Origin: Pelobates cultripes | Lineage: Eukaryota; Chordata; Amphibia; Anura; Pelobatidae | Assembly (NCBI GenBank): GCA_933207985.1 | Contig: OW240918.1 | Coordinates: forward strand, 22,879,840 to 22,943,839 | Reading direction: 5' to 3' | DNA: 64,000 nt | Shown here: positions 44,323 to 55,360 of the stretch, in pieces | How positions within the stretch are numbered: position 1 is the stretch's first letter | Layout: each line of letters begins with the position of its first letter | Notes under the pieces: generated by a model | The model's input: the letters and a program-made list of their open reading frames with translations, nothing else | What the model was told of the DNA's origin: nothing | The model's database searches: none | Translations under genes and position numbers: made by a program

Positions 44323-44460
44323 TTTATTATTATTATTTTATTATTTATATAGCGCCATCAGATTCCGTAGCACTGTACAATGGGTGGACTAACAGACATG
44401 TAAATGTAACCGGACAACTGGACGTACAGGAACAGAGAGGTGGAGGGCCCTCATTCTAGA
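44323..44460 (-). mobile_element. L2-type 3' tail
   Basis: TTATTATTATTTTATTATTT then TATAGCGCCATCAGATTCC and GTAGCACTGTACAATGGG is the reverse complement of an L2 3' end (compare 11990-12055). Confidence 0.8.
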
Positions 44461-44479
44461 GGGAGTGGGGTATAGTGAC

Positions 44480-45560
44480 ACAAAGAGTAAAAGTAGGGGT
44501 ATTTACCTTTTAACCATTGCAGGGGGGCGGAGGCTGACTGCCGAGCAGGATAGACGTGCTGTAAATCAGCTCCTGCAAGAAGCGACAATAATGGGGATAA
44601 ATACCCTGAACACAAACTCACCCACAAGTCAGAGGGCACAACCCGGGGGCATCGAAGGAACCCACAAGTGAGACTCACACTGCCTGGGATCCCACGCAAA
44701 GCACATGGGGCCTACATGCGGCCGAGCCAGGGAGAGATGGCCGCTTATCTGGATGGTAACACCGCACACACAACCCTCAGTGCACCCGCCTTCCTCCCCC
44801 CCCGGGCCGGCGGGGGTCATCCCGGCCTGCAATCGACATCCACAAGAACCAGCTGAGACAGCAGTACAAGTCTGACCCAGACACGCAAGGCTGCAACCCC
44901 CTACAAGGCGCACCTAAAATGGCAGCCGGCAGCAGGACATGCAGGTTGACCATGTGACCGACGCAGCTGCACTGGAGTGAGCCCCTGCAGAGCATAGAGG
45001 CGATATTGAGCCACTTCTGGGATATCTTCACACTGCGGCAACAAGCAGCCCTAAACAAGCTACCTACACTACCGTGGACGGACGAGCGGAGCCGCAGAAG
45101 GCGGGGGGCGCCCCCGGGCACAATGACACCTCAACTACTTTCCCACACGCTACGCAGCCCACCTGGGTCGCAGGCCACAGGGCAGAGAGCCCAGAAGCAT
45201 CGACCACATTGACGGTGTCAAGCAGTGTAAGAGACGGACCATAACTAGACCCTCTGTCACTCCCACAAGTGGAGGAAACCCAGACCCTAGCGGTAGACGA
45301 GTTTGTGGCCTAAGCCCACCTTGACACCCGCACAGCGGCAGGATGCCGAAACCCAGCGACGAGCACACACCGCTTCCATAAAGAGGGCATCCGCTGAAAG
45401 AGACTATGCTAGGGGCCTCATGACCTTGCAACAGCAGGCCACACTCCGCATTAAGATCAGCCCGGCCTTAGCAGCCTGTAACCTACCCAGCTTGCAACTT
45501 GCCACTGCACGACACCATTATGCTGCCAACTCACTGTCTCTAAATGTTATTATGATAATG
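44480..45560. other. GC-rich block of unknown origin
   Basis: Composition jumps to GC-rich and CpG-containing between AT-rich flanks. Several open frames of 60-115 codons occur on both strands, none with a recognised domain. It contains CCCCCGGGCCGGCGGGGG near 44798. It could be the 5' region of a retroelement, a CpG-rich repeat or an exon-bearing island. An L1-like tail further right (to about 45940, with an A/T run) hints at a LINE, weakly. Confidence 0.35.
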
Positions 45561-46544
45561 TGAATGTCAATTGCTATTAAGCTTGGTATCACTGGGAACA
45601 CCAAATATAACAAAATGCAAGATTGCTATATAGGCTCCATGTTATACCCATGTTATAGCAACTGAGTTACTTACTAACGCTAGCCTAGTATAATTAATGC
45701 TGATAGAACCTCAATTTATAAAATGCCTAACTAGCGTGATTTAAGCATGTACCTAAATATAAAATTAGTGCACTGTACTAACATACCCCAATGCTCTCAA
45801 TGTTATGTAACCACTGTTTTGAAATACGCATGTGGATTGCCTTTGGAGTACCCCATGCCTGTATGTTACCCTCATATGCACTGCATAAAAAATCCCTTTC
45901 AGCAATTGTCTCATAGAAGTTTTTTTTTTTTTAATTAACTTACACGGCCAGATTTGTTACATTGTGCCTAAAATGTAACAGAAATGTAAAGATTCTACAG
46001 GTTAACTATTTATTTGAGATGTTTTGACAAAAAATCAAATGTAACATTGAATTCACTTATAATTCCCAACAATTTACATTTTAGAAAATGACCGTTACTA
46101 TCTGAATATATATTTAAATAAACTTTGTATTTATCTATCTAGTTATTTCATTGGCAAACTGCAATAATAACATGGTTGCGACTCTAAAATGGCCTGTGAG
46201 TTGTTTCATGTCAGAGTCCCTTTAAGATGAAAAGTCAGATTCATGCAGATTTCACTTTTACATATTACGGCTCAATCATTCGCAATGGAAGTTATTTATA
46301 GTGAAACACATTTTACATAGCTGTATCTGGAGACCTTATTTATCCTAAGGGACATTAATTATTTGCCTGGAAAGTTACCACATCCACTCTTGTTACACAC
46401 ACTCCAACTATATCTGACTATGATAAGTGAGCAAAACAAATGCTCTGTGACAAATAGGCACTTGTATAAAAAATTGCATATAAAAAGCTGCTACCACACA
46501 GGTGTAAGTCTCTCTCCAATTATACACACCACCAGGCAGAAAAA
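45561..46544. other. AT-rich DNA without recognised features
   Basis: Poly-T run near 45920; nothing else supported. Confidence 0.5.
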
Positions 46545-47326
46545 AAAGAATAAATAACTGAGTGTCAAAAGCCAACAAAAGTGAATAGAGTGGAGTGCTG
46601 TTATTTGAAGAAGAAGAAAAACACAATCACCCTTAAATATCTTAATAGATAAAGATAACCAAATATAGTGTAATATTATAAATAAAGTGTATTTAAAAAT
46701 ATATTGGTGACACTTACATTGAGCAGAGCCTTTTGGGGACAATGTCCTTCGTCTATCCTTTAACCAGATAAGCTCAAGGAAAGAGCAAAGACAGAGGCAG
46801 AAGAGTCTAGTGCATTAAGATTTGGTGATATAGATATGAATCAAAAAAACATAGAACAGCTCACCTTCAAAAGAGCCGTTTTTGACCTGCCTCTAGGTAA
46901 CAAAACCTGTGTGGAAATGAAGGGGGGCAAACCCTTTCTCTAGCACCGGAACAGCTGGTATGTGTAAGTCACAGGACGAGTTGATAAAGCGCAAACACAT
47001 TGCACATTGAGTTTAAAACAAGTAAATAAAATTCATAAAAACGTCCTTAGGCACTCCTTCCAAAACACGTTTCGTCAACGAGCAACTTTCTTGATAATCA
47101 GTAATATTCCTATCCCCAAAAGGCTCTGCTCTAAGTGAGTGTATCCTATATATGTTTAATGCACTTTATCTATTTGTAATACTACACTATCTTTGATTTT
47201 CTTTTTTCTATCACCTAGACATAGAAACCCTTAAGGTATAAAAGGGTAAGAGTTTTTTTTTTCTGAATTACAGCGCTCCACTCTATTAACTGGTGCTGGC
47301 TTTTGCCACTCAGTTATTTGTTCTTT
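46545..47326. mobile_element. 780-bp foldback element with ~200-bp arms and GACGAAACGTG core
   Basis: AAAAGAATAAATAACTGAGT at the left is mirrored by CAGTTATTTGTTCTTTT at the right. The arms (46545-46740 and 47114-47326) also share GAGTGGAGYGCTGT and GAGCAGAGCCTTTTGGGGA. The unpaired middle holds, on the minus strand, TTGACGAAACGTGTTTTG near 47060-47080, like the cores of other foldbacks here. No coding capacity and no target duplication found. Confidence 0.8.
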
Positions 47327-47726
47327 TGTCTACTACAGTGTACATAACACAGTAAATACAGTGAGGGGGGAAAAGTATTTGATCCTCTGCTGATTTTGAA
47401 TGTTTGCCCACTGACAAAGAAATGATCAGTCTATAATTTTAATGGTAGGTGTATTTTAACAGTAAGGGACAGAATAACAACAACAACAAAAAAACAATCA
47501 AAAAAGTTATAAATTGATTTGCATGTTAATGAGTGAAATAAGTATTTGATCTCCTATCAATCAGCAAGATTTCTGGCTCCCAGATGTCTTTTATACATGT
47601 AATGAGCTGAGATTAGGAGCACTCTCTTAAAGGGAGTGCTCCTAATCTCAGCTCGTTACCTGTATAAAAGACACCTGTCCACAGAAGCAATCAATCACAT
47701 TCCAATCTCTCCACCATTGCCAAGAC

Positions 47727-48700
47727 CAAAGAGCTGTCCAAGGATGTCAGGGTCAAGATTGTAGACCTACACAAGGCTGGAATGGGCTACAAGAGCATGG
47801 CCAAGCAGCTTGGTGAGAAGGTGACAACAGTTGGTGCGATTATTCGCAAATGGAAGAAACACAAATTAACTGTCAGTCTCCTTCGGTCTGGTGCTCCATG
47901 TAAGATCTCACCTCATGGAGTTTCAATGATCATGAGAAAGGTGAGGAATCAGCCCAGAACTACATGGGAGGATCTTGTTAATGATCTCAAGGAAGCTGGG
48001 ACCATAGTCACCAAGAAAACAATTAGTAACACACTACGCCGTGAAGGACAGAAATCTTGCAGTGCCCACAAGGTCCCCCAGCTCAAGAAAGCACATGTAC
48101 TGGCCCATCTAAAGTTTTCCAATGATCATCTGAATGATTCATAGGAGAACTGGGTGAAAGTGATGTGGTCAGATGAGATCAAAATCGAGCTCTTTGGCAT
48201 CAACTCAACTCGCCATGTTTGGAGTAGGAGGAATGCTGCCTATGACCCCAAGAACACTACAAATATGGAGGTGGAACCATCAAATATGAAGGTGGAAACA
48301 TTATGCTTTGGGGGTGTTTTTCTGCTAAGGGGACAGGACAACTAAACAGCATCAAAGGGACGATGCACGGGGCCATGTACCGTCAAATCTTGGGTGAGAA
48401 CCTCCTTCCCTCACCCAGAGCATTGAAAATGGGTCGTGGGTGGGTATTCCAGCATGACAATGACCCAAAACACACAGTCAAGTCACCAAAGGAATGGATA
48501 AAGAAGAAGCACATTAAGGTCATAGCCAGTCTGGACTGGACTAGCCAGTCTCCAGACCTTAATCCCATAGAAAATCTGTGGAGGGAGCTGAAGGTTCGAG
48601 TTGCCAAACATCAGCCTCAAAACCTTAATAACTTGAAGAGGATCTGCAAAGAGCCTCCTGCCCAAAGCCTATGGGCCCTGCAAAAACTCTGTTAAAAGAC
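47727..48700 (+). pseudogene. Tc1-like transposase, copy A (broken)
   Basis: The expected ATG reads ATT near 47727 (ATTGCCAAGACC). [20 protein letters not shown] and a second DNA-binding helix region follow. A stop TAG at 48142-48144 replaces a sense codon in front of ENWVKVMWSDE, the first catalytic Asp. A frame change near 48280-48330 leads into [13 protein letters not shown]. The later catalytic blocks HDNDPKHT and [11 protein letters not shown] are present. The sequence ends near 48654, where unrelated DNA begins, so the C-terminal ~35 residues are missing. Confidence 0.9.
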
Positions 48701-49728
48701 TTTGTTAATACCATGTCCCTATACTGTTCGGAAACTGAACAGATGCACGGACATGGACCACCCGGGAGTTTGTTAAACCCTATTGACACCTGGTAACGAT
48801 TCTCACCTCAGTGTTCTAATTGTTCGTCTGGCTGGCCGCAATTGGTATGAACAACCACGAGGTGGTGGCCATCTCGTTCGCATGAATGCAGGCAGCGGTG
48901 TTTGGTCATCGAGTTCATGCAACTAAAATCGGACACTGAAACTCCTGAACACTGCTGGACTTCCATCATCGCCTGCGTTTGGTTTGGTAGATCCTAGAAG
49001 AACACTGTTCGGTGGAATCATTCGTCTGAATGAGGGGAACAAGCTTCATGGTTCAAATATAGACTACATTTGGTAATTCTTTTGTATTTAGGTTACCACT
49101 TTTCTCATGGAACTATTTTGGGCTTAAGCCATGTGTGCGGTCGGTCAAAAAGGGACTTCCATTGAAAACCCGAACCCCTGAACCGATCTGGGTGATTTTT
49201 GGATATGTTGGTCACCAAGATCAGGGCTATCCGGGGATTTGACTTTTGTGGGGTTTTCATGTGTTTTGAGGTTACTTTTGGGATGTCTGTGTGTTTTCTG
49301 TGCCTGGAGATAATTGAGTTTGTACAGTTCCTGACTCAATTATCTCTCAGGTACAGGGGAGGGATTACCCTGTTTTGTGTAGTAAACCCCTTACATGGGC
49401 TTTGTCATAATAGGCCATGTGTGGCCCTGCAATAAACAGTCTTACTCCCAGCATTAACCCTCGGCTCATGTGTGTGGGGGGGGAACAGCTATACTGCTAA
49501 AATCACAGCTATACCTGGGATACTCTCTTGGAGGAGAGGTCTTCCCACTGTGAGCTGGATCCGGGTGTTGGTTCAGGGTAGGAAGGGATGGCGAGACCCC
49601 AGCCAAGCTGCGGCGGCTAAGGTGGGCTTGAATGCTTATGGTGTCCGTTGCCATGCTTGTGGCACTTGGTGATTCTAGGAAGCACAATTGGTGGAGGTAC
49701 CCTGTTGGGGTATCAGGTGATCCGCCAC
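48654..49728 (+). mobile_element. Putative LTR retroelement fragment inside Tc1 copy A
   Basis: This stretch has no Tc1 similarity. It contains CTGTTCGGAAACTGAACAG (a palindrome near 48726), an AATAAA at about 49431 followed by CAGTCTTACTCCCAGCATTA, and a further ~290 bp ending CCGCCACA. This looks like U3-R-U5 plus leader of a retroviral-type element, but no paired LTR, target duplication or coding frame was found. Confidence 0.4.
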
Positions 49729-49761
49729 AGCAGGGGATCAAATACTTTTCCCCCCTCACTG

Positions 49762-51021
49762 TAAACCTTCCAACTTGCTACACCTCCACCTACTGTCCAG
49801 TCTGCCAAACAGCTCCTTCTGTTGCTGCTATAATGGCATCTCGGACGTTTCTCGTTAAGTGCCCAAATGTATTTGCATGAAATAAATGTATCTCTTCTTC
49901 CAGGGTCTCTTTCTATATGCTGGCTTCAGAATGACTGTTCTAGTTTCCCACATATTTTAGCCCGCTATGACAATTTATAGGGTGGTATCCTTTTGTTGCC
50001 AAGTTGATCCATGTAATGCTACCAAGAGTGAAAAACTATTTCCAGTAATTTTAGAGCATTCACTCCATGAAATGTATGGGATTTCCTTTGTGGCTCTCTT
50101 AGCTATTTCCTTTGCTGATACTGGCACTACTTCTGCTCAGCTTTCCAGAACATTACACTAATTTTTCAAGCATTCTGCTCTTCTGAACTGGAGAGAGCAC
50201 CTGACTTTCTTTCTTTTCGTCTCATGGACTTCAAGAGCTGATACTGATGTTGCATTCCCTTCACACAGATATTTTTTTGTTTTCTGTCATGTTCAATATT
50301 TAAAAACATATCCTTAACCTTAAAAGATAATGGTGCCAGGAGAACCATGATGCTCCCCTTCCAAATTGTAAGCAGTCAAACCATTTTAGAACACAGAAGG
50401 CTCAGGAGAGCTGATGAAGGCTTCTGCGCTTAGGTTCTTCTGGAGAGTGGTGCCTGGTGAACCCAATGTTCCTGCAATGGGGGTGACGTGGTACTCCTTG
50501 CACCTTAACCACTAGAGTGTGAGAGGTTGTATCTCCTGGAATGACCAGAGCTACACAGACTTAAGAATATTATTATATTTATTTATATTTTAAAATCTTT
50601 TTTTTTTACAAAAAAAGCAAAACCTTAAATTCTAACATAATCAAATAAAATGAAACATATTTTACGTCAGAGGCTTTTTTGAGTATAGTGTATGTAAACG
50701 TTCCATAATTAACTGTAGCTACTTTTCATTTATTTTTCTGTTTTAGCAAAGCCATAGCACATGTAAAACTTTTGTTTTCCAAAGTATTTTATTCCCTTCT
50801 GTAATATCATTATTAAATGTCATTGTTTTATTTGGGTAATGAGACATTTAACAAAATCATTCTGAATGGGAAAACAGGCAGTAACTATAGGTAATTTGGA
50901 TAAATTTCCAGATTAACAAATTTTATTTCAGTTTTTTCATTCTGAATTAATTAACAATTATTCAGAGTTTAGTGGATAACCCTGTTAATGTTTATCCATG
51001 GTTGTGGGTTGGATTCTCTAA
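49762..51021. other. Unclassified DNA
   Basis: No supported gene or repeat. Confidence 0.5.
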
Positions 51022-51121
51022 GTAGAGTTAGGGTTTACTCTACTTCTTGAATAGCAATTCCTACATTGGAGTCTCTGGGAATGTTGCTATTCAGTAAGTT
51101 GAGTAAACCCTTACTCTAATA
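51022..51121. repeat. 100-bp foldback
   Basis: AGAGTTAGGGTTTACTC near 51025 is mirrored by GAGTAAACCCTTACTCT near 51100, and GAATAGCAA by TTGCTATTC. About 15 bases form the loop. Possibly a small MITE. Confidence 0.7.
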
Positions 51122-52003
51122 GAAGATTCCTTATTAATTTTTTATCAGTATTCCATTCATATTTGACAGTGTTTCATTTATAAGAATGAAAAAAATTTTT
51201 TTATTCATTGTGTAAAAAATGACCAACTTTTTTTTACCAATCATTTCTCTTTTGCAAGACTACAGAAAATACAATATATCAGCAATTAAATCAAATTTAT
51301 TTATTTGTAAGCTATTCTTTTAATAATTTTATTCATATTGGTTAAGGGGTCAATCTGGTTCTACCTCCCCAAATCAACCCTTAATATTCAGAAACGTTTT
51401 ATATTGCAAATGAAAGATCATTTGTCAAATAACGTTTGAGTATTACTTTATCTATAGTGGTGGCTAGATAAGAACATTATTGAAATCCACATTTCTGATT
51501 GGCTAAGCAGCTAATCTAGTGAGTTGGTTAATGGTTTGAGTGCAATAGGGGAGTGTAATGGGTTTTGTTACCAGCCACTGAGTTAAGCAATTACAGAAGA
51601 CTTCATAAAGAGGTTTCATTTCTGGTGAACAGCAGGGGGGGAAATAATGTCTGAGATGTTACAGAAGCCTAAAATCAGCTGATTATGAACTGTGAAAATA
51701 TGGAACCCTGCTGTGCTATATGAGAGAAGACACTTATTCATCTTACTCTCACTGTAATCTCTACAAATGTCAGGTCTAGAGCAGCGTACCAGAGCAGAAA
51801 AAAAACATAATAGATAAAGAACAAAAAATATAATAAAACATTGGGCAAGATGGTTAACGTGTCAAACTGGGAAATACATACTGTAAATGCCATTTTTTTA
51901 CTGTTTGTGTTATCACATCTAGCCTATGCTAGCTACAGTTGTTTTTCCGATGAGACACATAATTTAAAGTGTATCAAATTTAGAAATTTGTTGGTCATTA
52001 AAA

Positions 52004-52044
<41 letters not shown>

Positions 52045-52499
52045 TTTAGTAAAAATAACATTTTTTTTTTTTGCAATATATCCCATACTGCATTCTATTA
52101 TATAATTTGTTGGTATTTCTCTGTAAGAATTCTTTGTTATTCATTATCTGTAAATATTGATTAATTCAGAAATAAAAGTTATAAACTGGAAAAAAAAAGT
52201 GTTGGGATATAATATTTGGTTATAATTTTCTAACGGCATTATATTTTACGGTAAACATATCTGAAGTAGGTGTTATATATCACAAGTCTTTTCACAATAC
52301 ACATGAATTATTTAAACACAAGGAGAGCTTCCAGTGTATATGGTATTTATATGCTGAAGTAGATAATTGAATCCAAAGGGCTGATCAATAATGAATCACG
52401 AATGGTTGCTCAGCTGATGACAATGTCCTACCTTGCACATTTCTATAACATTTATAACTACTGATGATTGTGGAGATTTAAAGATGCCCTCAGTCATGA
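51122..52499. other. AT-rich DNA with a TA microsatellite
   Basis: (TA)n at about 52006-52035; no supported gene. Confidence 0.55.
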
Positions 52500-53130
52500 T
52501 TGTGTCATAGACTTACCTGCAAGTGGCTCCCGCGCCGGTCCACTCCAAACAGTCCGAACGGTCAGAGCGCTACACATGACCGCACGGCATGAATAGGAAA
52601 TTAAGATTTACCTTCATTCCCGCGAACAGCTCTGAGCGCTGCCTGCTCTAAGGGCATGTCATTAAATAAATCTGAAAATATGATGCCATGCCCTTAAAGG
52701 GACCGCATCATCTAGGCGACCCCATGCAGTTTAGAGTCATAGAGATGACGTATGCCAATAAGAACATATGAGAACCTATTTAAAGCCTGTTCAGGCCCTT
52801 ACTCATTGCCCTATCATGGTGTATGCTTAGTTACACGTTTATTTCTCCTGTGACTCTCTTGTGGTTTCCTGTTATTGGTCTTGGCTTCGTTTTGACTCTG
52901 TTATATCAGAGTCAAAACGAGATAACCTCTGGTATCTTTACCTTGTTTGGTTATTGACCTATGTATTTTTGATATCCTAACCCGGGTTGTATATTGACCT
53001 ATGTATTTCTATTATCCTGTCCTGACTTGTTTTTCGTGTATCCGTATCTCTGTATTCACGATCTTAGCTATTCCTGACTTTGATTATCTCTTGTGATACA
53101 TTACATATGGCAACTCTAAGGCCCAGTAAT
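52500..53130 (+). mobile_element. Chromovirus LTR fragment, plus orientation
   Basis: The order resembles the LTR at 3740: TGTCATAGACTTACC with a GC-rich U3 start, CTATTTAAAGCC as a TATA-like box, TTGCCCTATCATGGT just downstream, a T-rich R/U5 with repeated TTGACCTATGTATTT, and GCAACTCTAAGGCCCAGTA near the end. Ends are not exact. A perfect hairpin, CGTTTTGACTCTG/CAGAGTCAAAACG, lies at about 52888-52919. Confidence 0.5.
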
Positions 53131-53994
53131 ACAGCTTTTGGACCCTCACTTGGTGGGTATCCTCTATCCTTTGTGCAAGGGTAACGGAAACTGGGACAGA
53201 TTGGAAGCGGTTACGATTTTTTGAGCGGAACTTGAGAAAGACTTCAGATAGCCTATTTTTTTCCAATAGAAACTTGGAACTGGAAATTTTGAAAGTGAAG
53301 TGAAAATAGCTGAACTGGATCTGTTTTCTAATTTATTAATTGTGGTTACAATTTGCATTCATCCCTAGAATTTCTTACAGTTCTCAGTATAGTAAACAAT
53401 CATGAAAATAAAGTGTTATCTTTGTTATAACTGCACAAACATATGCTTTATTAACAAGTATGAAACAAAAACAAATAATATGCATAGCTAGGTTTTACAT
53501 ATAAAATGTAAAATGATGGCATTAACAAACAATATTATATTGACTTTTTGCTTCCCCTTTCAGATTTGTGTGATATTTAATTTGAATAAATTAGTTGTAC
53601 GAGTGGCTGAAAGAATATATCGCGCAGTGTTTTACATCTGCATACATTGTTATAACTGACTGTACTGTGACCCCCGTGAAAGGAATTCCCTGTTAAAACA
53701 AGCACATATGCACATGAATGGATTTAATGAAATATTGTAGCTGCTGCTGTCTACATCCTCTGGATTTGACGTAGACATATAATTTTATGACACTAATGTA
53801 AAGCTTGTTATCGTTGTAGGTTTTGTAATCTAGAGTCGGGAAAACGTTCGTTATCGAGAGTACACACTGTTTTGTTAATGTGTAATGTCATATCCTGAGC
53901 CACTTATAATGAATCCACGTGACTTCTTTTGCACAATACTGCATCATACCCAGCTATGATATCTACTACTTCATTAAAATAAGACCAGCCTAAA
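53131..53994. other. Unclassified DNA
   Basis: No supported gene or repeat. Confidence 0.5.
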
Positions 53995-54304
53995 TTTATT
54001 TCATTGGGCCATTCAGATCTTTGCGTCACTGCCTAAAAACCAGGTAGTGGAGAATGAAATTTGCAAGCCCTATATTTGACACTGAAAGTTTACAAAACAC
54101 CATAAAACCTGTACATGGGGAGGTACTGTTGTGAGACATTGCTGAACACAAATATGTGTCATTTCTTGCAGTACAAGCTGATAACATTCTGATATTCACA
54201 GTTAAAATGACATGCAAAACTTGGAAAATAACAACATTTCCTTATTTTCGCTATCTTTTATATTTTATTCATTTTAGATTATATATAAAAATAAAAATTG
54301 ATTT

Positions 54305-54763
54305 TCTCACCCCTACTGGGTGGTATGTTTATTCCTCATTCTCGGGTCCTCTACCTGGGAGTTTGAGGGTTCTGCACAGTATCTTAGTTGTTCCTAGACC
54401 TGCACTCTTCTGGACAGCGATCTCAGATGTCCCACCTGGAATCTGTTGAAGCAACTCCCCCAACTTAGGAGTCACAGCCCCGAGTCCTCCTATCACAACT
54501 GGGACTACTACTGCCTTCACTTTTCACATCCTTTCTAGTTCTTCTTTCACTTCTTGGTATTTGTCCACCTTCTCATGTTCCTTCTTCCTGATGTTATAGT
54601 CACTGAGTATTGCGACATCCACCACAACTGCAGTCTTCCGTTCCTTGTCTACCATCTACCATGTCAGTTTGTTTGGCAGCACTTGCTTGTCTCTCTGGAT
54701 CTTGAAGTCCCACAGGATCTTAGCCCTGTTATTCTCAACTACCCTTTGTGGTATTTAAAAATA

Positions 54764-54765
<2 letters not shown>
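54305..54765 (-). pseudogene. Non-LTR retrotransposon ORF, C-terminal tail
   Basis: The minus frame at 54329-54520 reads VVPVVIGGLGAVTPKLGELL, then a Q-K-S-A-x-L-G-T stretch and TLKLPGRG. This matches my memory of the C-terminal tail of long LINE ORFs in fish and amphibians (possibly R2/R4 related). Upstream codons are broken. RT is absent. The clade is uncertain. Confidence 0.5.

Positions 54766-54767
<2 letters not shown>

Positions 54768-54799
<32 letters not shown>
54768..54799. repeat. (TA)n microsatellite
   Basis: About 16 TA units bordering the LINE fragment. Confidence 0.9.
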
Positions 54800-54800
<1 letters not shown>

Positions 54801-55129
54801 AAAAAGTAAATATATATTTTATGTGAAATGAAAGCCCTCTTTCTCATGAACAAAATGATGTATAACAAGTATGGGTACACTTAATATAAAATAGGTAAAT
54901 TATGGTTCTACAGACATATAGTCAAATTTCAGATTTTGTTTTGCTTCAGAACTTTTACAATTGCCTCCATCCTCAAGGGGTTAAATAAATTATCTTTTCA
55001 CATGACGAAATCCCTCAGTGCTCAATGCCGTAGACTAGAGCATCAGATGAATATCTGTTCATGATGTATAGATAGAGGTTAAAATAATGATGCTTCCCTT
55101 TAAAACTCCACATGAGACATTAGAAACAT

Positions 55130-55360
55130 CTTTTGGAGCCTAATGTCACACTATACAGACATCCCCCTGCTCTAATTAACCAGATTGCCAGCACACTGGA
55201 AGTTCAGGATGACTCTGATAGGTTAATTAGAGCAGGGGGATATCTGTATAGTGTGAAATTAGGCGCCAAAAGACATTTATAAACAGGGATTGTACACTAG
55301 AAGTTTATGCACCTGAGGAAGACGCAAATAGAAGCGTTGAAACGCGTTGTGCTTTTACTC
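55130..55360 (+). mobile_element. Foldback with CCTGAGGAAGACG...GAAACGCGTTG core
   Basis: Arms at 55130-55181 and 55221-55271 are inverted (CACTATACAGACATCCCCCT and its near complement). The core CACCTGAGGAAGACG (55310) and GTTGAAACGCGTTGTG (55337) follow, with AATAAATATT near 55420. Confidence 0.75.

Larger units (their letters stand above)
47359..49761 (+). mobile_element. Tc1-like element, copy A, with internal LTR-like DNA
   Basis: Ends CAGTGAGGGGGGAAAAGTAT and ATACTTTTCCCCCCTCACTG, flanked by TA. An 87-bp near-perfect hairpin lies at 47586-47672, before the transposase. The 3' third of the transposon, from about 48654, is replaced by foreign DNA until the terminal ~30 bp. Confidence 0.9.
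53995..54985 (+). repeat. Interspersed repeat, copy 2, with a LINE insertion
   Basis: Shares CCATAAAACCTGTACATGG, ACAAATATGTGTCATTTCTT, TTCACAGTTAAAATGACATG, GAAAGCCCTCTTTCTC and CTCAAGGGGTTAAA with 42085-42695. It is interrupted at about 54300-54800 by LINE-derived DNA and a TA microsatellite. Confidence 0.75.
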
